This document shows positions 19,539 to 28,041 of a DNA stretch of 64,000 nucleotides, piece after piece. Numbering within the stretch: the stretch's first letter is position 1; every line of letters starts with the position of its first letter. The translations under genes were made by a program, and so were the position numbers. The notes beneath the pieces are model-generated. The model did no database searches. It was not told where the DNA came from and saw nothing but the letters and a program-made list of their open reading frames with translations. The DNA comes from Yarrowia lipolytica (taxonomy: Eukaryota; Ascomycota; Dipodascomycetes; Dipodascales): assembly GCF_001761485.1 (NCBI RefSeq), contig NC_090774.1, positions 3,224,001-3,288,000 on the forward strand, in the 5' to 3' direction.

Positions 19539-20567
19539 TTATTCATTGACAATAACAACAAGCACTGTGATATCGTCGGGCTTGCCTCCCATGTAGTGCA
19601 CTTTCATCACCTGCTGCACCTCCTTGGCAAACGGAGAAAGATGCTGCTTATTGGTGCTTAGCGACTTGGCCTTTAGCACGATTCGCCGCGCTAGATCCAT
19701 GGCACCCTTGTGTTCACCGCTGGACTTGATGCCCTCCTTGTCGTCCTTGATCCACGATCCGTGCTCCAGCATGGTTTCGTTGACAATCTTGAGGGTGTCC
19801 TGAGCGCTCATGTTGTCGGTGAGACCGTCAGTAGCAAGCACAATGACATCCCCAGGCTCGGCAGTGAAAGAGAACTGATCGGCCATTGCGGGAGTGTCCT
19901 CAATGTGACGCAGACCCTGTCGTTCATCACTTCGCTTGAGTTCATCAGGGATGATAGCCAGCTGGTAAGGGGTGTTGAAGGCATGAGTCTGCGCTTTCGA
20001 GCCTCCAGCAAGCTTGCCGTTACGGAAAACCATGAATCCGGAGTCTCCGAGGTTGGCAACAGCCACCTGGCCGTCCTGACCAGCGACCCCAATGCATGCT
20101 GTGCTTCCTCCTGCCTTGACGGTCTTTTCCCGGACAATCTTGTTGTAGGCGTTGGTGAGCAGCTGTTTGGGGGAAATGAGTGAGGCTAGGGGCTTTTCAG
20201 CGAATGCAGGCTCCTTCTCGATCTCCTTAGCCTTCTCCACAGCCAGATTGGAGCTCTCGTGGCATAGGTAGTAGCTGAAATCGGAGGAATTGACTCCCAT
20301 TTCTGCCCAGCCGCCCACGCCGTCGGTGACGCCAAACGCCGTGTTGCTGTATGTGTATGAATCGGGCGAGTCCGTCTTGCTCAGCGAAACATGGAAAAAT
20401 GCATCTTCTCCGGTAGGCGGTCTGTTTTCTCCAGCCGGAGGTTTGGACTGCTGGTGAGGTGGCCGGGGCTTCGCGCTGTAGGCCTCGGCGATTGTGTAGC
20501 TGAGAAAGCGCCTAGAGAAGAGTGGCTTCAGAAGCTGGATTCGGGGTAGTCGGGTTGGTCGGAACAT
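19539..20567 (-). CDS. PTC7: Mitochondrial PP2C-type protein phosphatase
   Basis: A 342-residue PPM/PP2C phosphatase, almost the length of yeast Ptc7 (343). The basic N-terminus MFRPTRLPRIQLLKPLFSRR, without acidic residues, is a mitochondrial presequence. The metal-binding motifs are present: GVTDGVGGWAEMG (about 80-92), GGSTACIGV, VANLGDSGFMVFRNGKL, VLATDGLTDNMS and the final GGKPDDITVLVVIV. The VGGW form of the first motif is typical of the Ptc7/PPTC7 subgroup. Ptc7 dephosphorylates matrix proteins, including the coenzyme Q protein Coq7 in yeast. Budding yeast PTC7 has a regulated intron; none is visible here. It is convergent with the old yellow enzyme gene with a gap of only 109 bases. 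The ATG at 20567 is preferred over an upstream in-frame TTG. Confidence 0.93.
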   Translation of the reverse strand: MFRPTRLPRIQLLKPLFSRRFLSYTIAEAYSAKPRPPHQQSKPPAGENRPPTGEDAFFHVSLSKTDSPDSYTYSNTAFGVTDGVGGWAEMGVNSSDFSYYLCHESSNLAVEKAKEIEKEPAFAEKPLASLISPKQLLTNAYNKIVREKTVKAGGSTACIGVAGQDGQVAVANLGDSGFMVFRNGKLAGGSKAQTHAFNTPYQLAIIPDELKRSDERQGLRHIEDTPAMADQFSFTAEPGDVIVLATDGLTDNMSAQDTLKIVNETMLEHGSWIKDDKEGIKSSGEHKGAMDLARRIVLKAKSLSTNKQHLSPFAKEVQQVMKVHYMGGKPDDITVLVVIVNE

Positions 20568-20843
20568 GGCTTTTGTTAGGGGGGCCAAGTGTAGGATTTA
20601 TCCAGGAACACACCTCACAGTTTCACAGTCGAATAAAAATAGGCTCTCCGAAAAGAAATGCTTTTAGAGTTGAGGTGCGTGCACACCAACAGCAGAGCAC
20701 GGACACCCAAAAACAAATGCATGTGGGAGCAACTGTAGAAAGACACGGATACGAGAAGTGCTAAAAAAGCTGATCAGATGTGTACAGTGAGACCACTTAC
20801 GTTACACACTATTGTAGATTCAAACAGATACTCAAAACATACA

Positions 20844-22528
20844 TTACTGATAGTTGACACTTTCGGACGAGGCAGAGACTCTGATATCGTCCACCTTGAT
20901 GTCGTCTCCCTTGATACTCTCCTTCCTGTCGGTGGTGTTGTCCTTCTCGGCTTCGATACACTCCACGGCGGAGCCAACTAGAATGATGCCGTTCTTGTGG
21001 CAGATTCGCTTCTCATCTCGCTTGTAGAAATAAAGAACCGCAATACCTCCAACAACGCAACCGAAGGCACAGGCAGCACAAGTTGCGAAACCCTTGGTAA
21101 ATCGAGGTGATTCCTCAGTGGGGAAAACCAGAACAGACACCCATGCCTGGGTGGACTGGCCCATCATATTCATGGCCACAATCACAATGGCATATGCCTG
21201 TGGATCGTGTCTCATAATGTCACTAACCCAGCCGAAGTAGGATGGACTCATGGACCAGGACGTGTATTGTAGACAGAAGGCAAACCACTTTGCAGCTTCC
21301 GACACGTCCCATACTGCCAGAATCACGCAGCCTATGAAGTTGAGGGTCTGGGTGATGGCAATGGCTCCCCATCGACATTTGAACATGTCTGCAAAAAGAG
21401 ATGCCGAGTAGACGTACACAAAACCAAGACCTGGTGCCACAGACGACAACTGGTTAATCTTCTGGTTTGTGTATCTCTGGTTTCCTTCCGAGTCCGTAAG
21501 ACTTTTCAGCCAGAGGATGAAAGAACCAGATGTTCCACTATTGTTGTTGAAGAATATGCAGGCCACCAGTACCAGTAGTGGCATGCGCCAGGTAGTGAGG
21601 AGAGGTTTCCAGAGCTCCCAAGAGAAGAACTTCTTCTTCTCCACCGCGGTAGTTTCGGTAGCATATGGTTTCATTCTTAGTCGACATCTTCGGATTTCAT
21701 CGTCCGTCAAAAACAGCGAAACACATTTGTCTGGGGTTCCTGGAATGACAAAGAAGCCAATGACAGCCAGTGGAAGAGTTGCAATGGCGTCCACGATGAA
21801 CACCCATCTCCACCCCTCAAATCCTCCAACTCCATCTAGATCAAGGGCTGCACTAGCCAGTAGACCCGAACTCAGCAGACCAAGAAACTGGCCCATGTAG
21901 AAGAAACCTGCTCGGCGAGCGACCTCAGATGGCTTGTACCACGAGCCCATGAGGAAATATGCAGTTGGCACAAATCCAGACTCGAAAACTCCAACAAAAA
22001 ATCGAATCACCTTGAGAGCTGCGACAGAATGGATCTTGCAACACAAGAGAGTCATGATACCCCAACAGAGATCCATGGCAGGAATGACAATATTTAGCGG
22101 CACTTTGGGAAGCATGAACATGAAGGGAAGCTGGAAAACAACTCTCCCACCAGGTACATGGCCTGTACATTGACCAAGTCGTTACCCTTGAAACCCAAGT
22201 CTTCTCTCATACCGCTGACATAAGCATTGTTGACATTGGTCTGGTCTAGATACTTGACCCAGTAGACTGCCAGAGAGTAACATGTCAAAAGGAGATCGAG
22301 CTTGAGAATCAATTTCTTGTCCTCCTTGGTATCTCGTTCGTCGAACCACTTGAACCACTTATGACCGGATTTCTCGTAGCTGTTCTGTCTGTACTCATAC
22401 TCATCAAAGAACTTCCACCACGGGCGATTGGTTTCGTCTCTGTACTCTATGACGAGTTCTTGTTCATCTGTGACAGCTTCAATAGCCAAGTCGTCTGCGA
22501 CGTGACGTATGGTTGGAATAAATTTCAT
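20844..22528 (-). pseudogene. Allantoate/nicotinate permease-like MFS transporter, broken by one frameshift
   Basis: Two consecutive minus-strand frames together spell one major facilitator of the Dal5/Tna1 (anion:cation symporter) family, about 561 residues. The first part (ATG at 22528) has a soluble N-terminus, then [37 protein letters not shown] and VQAMYLVG. The second resumes with [16 protein letters not shown], then AMDLCWGIMTLL, RFFVGVFESGFVPTAYFLMG, GWRWVFIVD and the C-terminal half. The switch falls within about ten bases around 22142-22151, where the minus strand reads GGTGGGAGAG. One missing base there explains it, and no splice signals fit. Everything else looks intact, so this is either a very young pseudogene, a strain-specific lesion or a sequence error. 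Family members import allantoate, nicotinate or related carboxylates at the plasma membrane. Confidence 0.8.
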
Positions 22529-23768
22529 GTGTTGATATGCGATTATGTGATGGGTGAGAGGTTCTCGATTGCAGAGACTTGTACTTATAGCCATGTGTAG
22601 ATCGACCCCCGCCCCTTGGATCAGTGCATCCTTTTGCCGCCGTCCTTTATCCATGTGCTTCGCTACTGGACGATTGTTATCGCGTTCCCATGCATATATC
22701 ACTGTCAGGTTTTACCCAATCGCTCTTGGCGTGAGGGGCGCACTTCTTCAAACACTCCTACCTGGATGATCTGTCCTTTTTGGGATAGCTGGGGTCGGCA
22801 ATAACCACCGCCTGTGCCCAATTAATAGTCACGTGACCAATGAGACAACAAGCATACATTTCCCCCACGCATATATCCCATATCCACTATTACACGTCCT
22901 GGCATGATGAGCCTCCAAAAATGACTTCGTGACGCGAATGTCCATATAGCCGCCAGACAAGCTCAGACTCACTGATAAGCTTCTTGGGGGTCCAAACTCT
23001 GATGTACTCCAAACTCAAACCAACAAGACTCATCAATCACGATCTTCAGACACAGCGGCAAAAACGACGGAGAGCGATAAAGGTTTGATTGATGGCCTTT
23101 TCATTCAATTGAGGCCATATTATTAATGACGTTTAGAAAGAGGTGGAAGATAAGGCCTTGTTGGCACGTGTTGTACATGTGGATGTGCACCCGTTCGTCT
23201 AGACCTTACCCCACACAGCCTTACAGCTTGCCCCCCACGAACCCAAGGTCCACTTGTAGACAATGGACTCAATTTTGAGCCCCGCATTCCAAGGCTCTAT
23301 CTTGCTTATCCATTGTCTGTTGTTTTTGGGTTCATAATCCCTTCTGTAGGTTTGTGTGCATTAATCAGTAATGAGGGTCCGATATGTTACCGTATCGAAA
23401 AATGAGACAGTGGCTCTGTTCTAAATGCGTCCTAAAATAGTTTACAATTACAGCATTGCTTGATGACGTTACTGTGTTGAACTGTCCACTTGTAGTAGAA
23501 TTACGGGTTTTCGCGGCGTCCCTAAATTCACACATAAGTGACACAGATCATTGCCTCACAACGGCTAGCCCCCAGTCCCGAATTACCACCAAGTCTACTG
23601 TTGTGAATAAAACAGTAGGTACGCTTTCTAGGCATCGTACCGTTACAAGTAGTCTACTCTTGCTTCAAATACAAGTACAGTAGCTACAGTAACTCGCATG
23701 TAAAAATATCGATTACACTAATAGACAGATCAAAACAGAAAAGAAGGCAAAGTTAGCGGAGTGGGCAT
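22529..23768. other. Intergenic region upstream of the MFS gene
   Basis: About 1.24 kb with no gene. On the minus strand a TATA-like GGCTATAAGTAC lies near 22576-22590, which supports the ATG at 22528 rather than in-frame ATGs further upstream. Other GTAC and CTACAGTA words occur near 23670-23695. Nothing else is recognisable. Confidence 0.5.
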
Positions 23769-24932
23769 CTACCACAGTCGATAGTACTCGTTTCGGAAGG
23801 GGAACTGGAGATCTTTGAAGAAACCCCGCTCGGTCCACATACCATTTCCTCGTTCATTCTTGTACTCTGAGAGTCTGAGGCTCTCATGCAATGGCAGGTT
23901 AGCAGGCTCTGTGTATGTGAAGCCGTTGTAGGCGGAGTCGATGAAGAAGTTCTGGTTGTACTCGTTCTCTCCAGTCTTGGCAATGTTCTCCGACAGTGAG
24001 TTCACATCTTCCACGAGCCACTCATTTGTCTTTGCATCGAGCTGGGTCAACAGAGCGTCCAGGCGGTCAGATTGGGAGAGATGAGACTTCACGGCATTGT
24101 GCCACTGGGCAGCCAACTTTCCCAGAAGCTCACATGCAACCACATAATACAAAATATGCATGTAAGTGGTCTTGGGAATGTTCTTGTTCTGACACGACTT
24201 GAGGAACCAGGTCTCGGCCAGCTCTGCTCGCTTGGCAGCAGCATAGTAGTGCAGCTCTGGACCCTTGAACTTGTGCTTCTTCTGGGGAACAGTGACATGG
24301 AGGTGCTTGACGCCCACCTCCTTGCTGGTAGGAGGAGGGTGAAGGCTCTCAACCAGCTCATTCTGCAGCAGGTAAAGAAACTCTGCTGCAAAAGGAGCTG
24401 AGAAATCAACCTTGGACTCTTCAAAGAAAGAATGCAGGCTTTCGTCGGAGGCAATAACGTTGGACAGGAAAGAAGGGTCCATCAACTTAACCAGATGTAG
24501 CTCAATTGCAGGAACATGCTTAGTGGGGAAGACACGCTTGAATATACCAGTATCGGCTGTAGGTAGGAAGTTTTGTTCAAGTTCCCAACCCTTCTGCTCT
24601 GAGAACTTGTTAAAAATGAAAGTCTCTTCCGATCGATCTGTTCCAAGAAGACCCCATTGCTGCATGAAGTATTCGGTGGGCTCGACAACACCTCCATTCT
24701 GCTCAACGAGATCAGTGAGAAACTCGACACTGTCTCGCTCGTCGGCCTCGTCGTATTGGTCTCTCAATGGGGAATTGACGAGAATTTGGTAAGCGTAGGA
24801 CATGCAGTCGAAAGTTTCACGCCCCTGGGGGGACTGCAGCAGCTCGACGCATCGGTTTCTGTAAGCGAATCTGAGACGGCTTTCAGAGGCGGAGGAGGGG
24901 CATCGCAGAGCGAGGTAAAGAAGAGGAACCAT
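23769..24932 (-). CDS. Unidentified protein with a degenerate J-domain-like N-terminus
   Basis: A 387-residue protein that I do not recognise as a named gene. The first 65 residues read like a DnaJ domain that lost its HPD: a helix-forming start (LLYLALRCPSSASESRLRFA), YRNRCVELLQSPQGRETFDC, then MSYAYQILVNSPLRDQYDE. The last piece is the usual J-domain end (AYxxLsxxxxRxxYD). At the HPD position the sequence is ELLQSPQG. The rest (about 66-387) is a soluble alpha-rich region with no motif I can name, including LHYYAAAKRAELAETWFLKS and YMHILYYVVACELLGKLAAQ. The N-terminal similarity is an inference from pattern only. The start is the ATG at 24932; the frame before it opens only with TTG. A TATA (ACATATATACC) lies about 90 bases upstream near 25015-25025. 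Confidence 0.7.
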   Translation of the reverse strand: MVPLLYLALRCPSSASESRLRFAYRNRCVELLQSPQGRETFDCMSYAYQILVNSPLRDQYDEADERDSVEFLTDLVEQNGGVVEPTEYFMQQWGLLGTDRSEETFIFNKFSEQKGWELEQNFLPTADTGIFKRVFPTKHVPAIELHLVKLMDPSFLSNVIASDESLHSFFEESKVDFSAPFAAEFLYLLQNELVESLHPPPTSKEVGVKHLHVTVPQKKHKFKGPELHYYAAAKRAELAETWFLKSCQNKNIPKTTYMHILYYVVACELLGKLAAQWHNAVKSHLSQSDRLDALLTQLDAKTNEWLVEDVNSLSENIAKTGENEYNQNFFIDSAYNGFTYTEPANLPLHESLRLSEYKNERGNGMWTERGFFKDLQFPFRNEYYRLW

Positions 24933-27023
24933 TGTTGTCAATATTTGTTTGTGTGAGTGTTTGTGTGTCCAATTGAGGTTGATGAATAACTATTTGCAAG
25001 GGGAAGACTGCTCTACATATATACCCCACCCAGGGTTTGTACAGGCCGTGTGACCTTCACTAAAGCCGTTTAACGTCAACAATTTGGCTTCGGCGAGGTC
25101 TAGTGCGGTATTTTTTAGACTACCTAGGCTATCAAAGAGTGCCACCATGAGACCTATGTATAATCCTTGTGGGGTGATAAAAATTTAAATACGGTTCGAG
25201 GTTGTCTTACCAGTACGGCTGGTGTAGGGAACTTACCTGTAGAGGTTACACACAGAGAGGAATTTACCGTGTTGAGAGACCGATAAAACGACTAGAGGTG
25301 TCACTCTAATGTCGCTTTTCTTAATTCATTGTCCGGATAATGTTCATTGCATTTTCTGCAGTGAAAGGGGCAAGACTCAACGTTTTTGCATTATCGAGGC
25401 ATTAGCGATGGGATAGCAGGGTACGGTGCATGTCTTAAGTCCGTGGCACGTTTCTCCTACTAGAAACATAATTGGGCCGGCCCTGCATTTCCGGGCAAAG
25501 AATCTGAGACAGCCGCGGAGCTAAAGTTGATACGACTGAAAACCCACTTTGAGTCCACATCTTTCACATTTCACAATGGCAACGCAAGCGAAGTCCTAAT
25601 GAGAGATTATCTACAAAACCGTAAGGCTGAAGACTATCCTGTGACTTTCGTTGCACCTTAAGTCGGACGATTCACTCAAGATTAAAGTCTCACCGGTACG
25701 ACGGTTGATTTTTCGGTTCTCGGGCAATTAGAAGTCGGGGCGGTGAAGTGATAGGGAATGGTCACTATAGTTTGATGTTTTAGAGCCCTCGAAGCTCCAT
25801 ATCTACAGTGTACTTGTTCTGTACAGTACCCAAACACTCTAGGAGCTTCGTTAACTTGGCAAGGACAGTTCACCACTTGCGACTGTAAGCCCTCCATGCG
25901 GAGTAGAAACTTGTACCACAGTAACCCATCCAAAAGTGCTCCTCGAGATGTTGGACTCCCTTGATTGATGACTCCACACGGTCGATACTACGGTAACTGG
26001 GGCTAGCCCCGTATACGACTAAAACGATCTGTGCAAGTCTAAGCGAGTGATTGCGAAGACAAAGCTTCTTCCGAATTGCGGATATAAAGGGACCACGGAA
26101 ATTATGGATTTAAGACGAGCTAAAAACAACACATACTGTACTTGGATAGAGCAGTTTCGTGTCAAAGTCACTGCGTCGCCTTCGACAAGATGTTATCTGA
26201 TGCTCCTTGTGATCACTTGGCAATGAAGGCAGATGAGGTCCACTTCTTTGTTTGGGTTACGAGTTCGGGAATAGTAATTTTTCAATTTAATTGGAAAAAG
26301 AAAAGGTGCTTGTAGGATCAAGAAAAGCAATGAACGGGCTCAAACTCCTGTCCAAAGCAAGCCTTTTTACCTTCTTCCAGAACGGTGTGGCTAACAGCGG
26401 ATCTCCATTTAGAAGGAATCAAAGGCAACATCTCTCGGAAATGTCTTTGATAATTTCCTTCCTTCCAATTTTACACGCTTATCACCTTTCATCATCACAT
26501 GGGTGCACATCGGCTATTAAATGTTCCGAAACTCAAGGTCAACCCTCCGTTCAATAACCCTTAATAAGTATCATTTCATTTCATCTGACCGCTAAACTCC
26601 ATTTTATCCCTCTTTCAATCTCACCACCTCCACTATTTATCCCTTTCAGCTAAATAACTCCCATTTTAGTTTCCATTCCTGTTTTTTTATTTATTCTAAT
26701 GATTCATTTCAGCTATATACCTATTTGTAGTAAGCTTGATTTTTTTTTTTTTTTGTTTTATTCTAGGGAAATACATTTCAACTACTTGAGGGTCTATTTT
26801 TTTATTATTATTTATTCTAGGGAAATTTTGTATTCTTTTTTTTATTCTATTTTTTATTACAATGTTTCATTTTGTTTTTTATTCTAATGATTCATTATAT
26901 TATTTTTTTTTCTAATGACTTTTTTATTTTATTTTCTTAAAGATTTTTTATTTTTATTCTATTTATTACACGTGACATGGGTGTCAAATTCTATATTTCA
27001 TTTTTTAAAAATAGCGTGTTCCG
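24933..27023. other. Long intergenic region before tRNA-Arg
   Basis: About 2.1 kb with no supportable gene. The first 100 bases hold the promoter of the J-like protein. From about 26290 the sequence becomes progressively AT-rich and ends in the T-rich repeat block just before the tRNA. No transposon ends, target duplications or open frames of transposon enzymes are visible. Confidence 0.5.
26687..26970. repeat. T-rich low-complexity block with recurring TTTATTCTA words
   Basis: About 280 bases, very rich in T on the plus strand. The phrase TTATTCTA recurs (near 26691, 26758, 26812, 26841, 26879 and 26954). Two copies are followed by GGGAAAT and two by ATGATTCAT, so longer units (TTATTCTAATGATTCATT and TTATTCTAGGGAAAT) are each duplicated. 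It ends about 50 bases before the tRNA-Arg gene. It may be a decayed tandem repeat or the old T/A tail of a retroposed element; the sequence does not decide. Confidence 0.6.
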
Positions 27024-27096
27024 GCCCGAGTAGCGCAATGGTTAACGCGTTGGACTTCTAATCCAAAGATTGTGGGTTCGAGTCCCACCCCGGGTG
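27024..27096 (+). tRNA. tRNA-Arg (anticodon TCT)
   Basis: A 73-nt cloverleaf. Acceptor GCCCGAG pairs with CCCGGGT (one A-C mismatch and a terminal G-T), discriminator G. The D arm contains TAGCGCAATGGTTAACGC (A box). Anticodon stem TTGGA/TCCAA encloses loop CTTCTAA with anticodon TCT. The T arm is GTGGGTTCGAGTCCCAC (B box). There is no intron. A T6 pol III terminator follows at 27110-27115, so no 5S gene is attached. It resembles yeast tRNA-Arg(UCU). Confidence 0.94.
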
Positions 27097-27200
27097 CTTA
27101 TACACTTACTTTTTTGTCTATTGAGGAAAATAAGGTTTTGATCAATATTGTTCGACTCACCCAAAATGTCAACCTGAACACGCACCCACAGACACAAAAA

Positions 27201-27689
27201 ATGGCCCCCAAGCACAATTACAGAGGAGTGAGTATCCTACCGACCGTCGACAACACATCAAGCTACTAATCTAAGGCAACAGTCGAGGATCTGGAGTTCC
27301 CCCCAGCCTTTTCTGTCACTCCTCAGACATCTCTGATCGAGGCTCTGGAGTTGTCGTACGAGAAAGAATACTCATACTTACCCGTTATTTCGGGCAAGAA
27401 CCGGGCTCTTCTCGGATACCTTACGGCCGACCAATTGAGACAGCAGAGCTCCCGGTCCAGTTTGGACGGCTCTGTGCCTGTTGCCAGTGTCTACAACAAG
27501 TTTCACAAGGATGCTTCTCGACCTTTCAAGCCCATCACCCCCGCTACTCCTCTGGAGCAGCTGGAGAACTTTTTTGAGTCTGGACAGCCTTTTGCTGTGG
27601 TGACTGACGATAGCAGACAGTTTGTGTTGGGAGTGGTTGTCAAGGAGGATCTGGACAAGTATGTTAAGTGCCGACCTGAGCTGCAGTAA
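27201..27689 (+). CDS. Small CBS-domain protein with one 48-nt intron
   Basis: Two exons: 27201-27227 (MAPKHNYRG) and 27276-27689, giving 146 residues. The intron (27228-27275) starts GTGAGTATCC and ends CTACTAATCTAAG, the Yarrowia pattern with the branch site nearly touching the 3' AG. Splicing is in phase 0 and joins MAPKHNYRG to ATVEDLEFPPAFSVTP. The protein has two CBS-like halves: TPQTSLIEALELSYEKEYSY then LPVIS up to LGYLTADQL, and PITPATPLEQLENFFESG then QPFAVVTDDSRQFVLGVVVK. Small CBS pairs bind adenine nucleotides or similar ligands. Similar short proteins are widespread in fungi, but I know of no assigned role. The gene begins only 105 bases after the tRNA, so its promoter lies within or around a pol III gene. 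Confidence 0.85.
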
Positions 27690-28041
27690 ATTGCATAGTT
27701 ATGATTGATATTCAGTTGGTCTTGGTATGAGTAAATCGTGGAGCGCGTTTAGACTTCCCAACAGAAACATCACGTTGTATAATGTATGAGGAAGATATTA
27801 TGAATTCAGTATTTTAACACATTGATTAAAAGATCATTATATTCGTGTTTGTGCTTTTTCTGTTGGTTCCATGAATAACTACGGCATTTAATTGGGTATT
27901 TCGAAACCCCAGTTTCTCATGGGACTTTAGAATTACAGTAGGTGCGATTAGACTTGAGCATGCATCACCGTGTTGTGCTTCTTCATAATCCACAGTGGTG
28001 TGGGTTTCACTAACCTGATAAAGCCCATATGAACGACAGAA
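27690..28041. other. Short intergenic gap
   Basis: 352 bases between two plus-strand genes. AT-rich sequence suitable for a 3' end is followed by the leader of the next gene. An out-of-frame ATG at 28029 precedes the ATG at 28042 by 13 bases. Nothing else is seen. Confidence 0.5.

Noticed and set aside
24933-27023. A transposable element hidden in the 2-kb gap
   Set aside because: No terminal repeats, target duplications or enzyme fragments were seen; only the T-rich block is unusual.
27990-28041. CACTAACCTGATAAAG as a possible intron end before the 821-residue gene
   Set aside because: The branch word is present, but no upstream GTGAGT/GTAAGT donor with a coding exon can be found.
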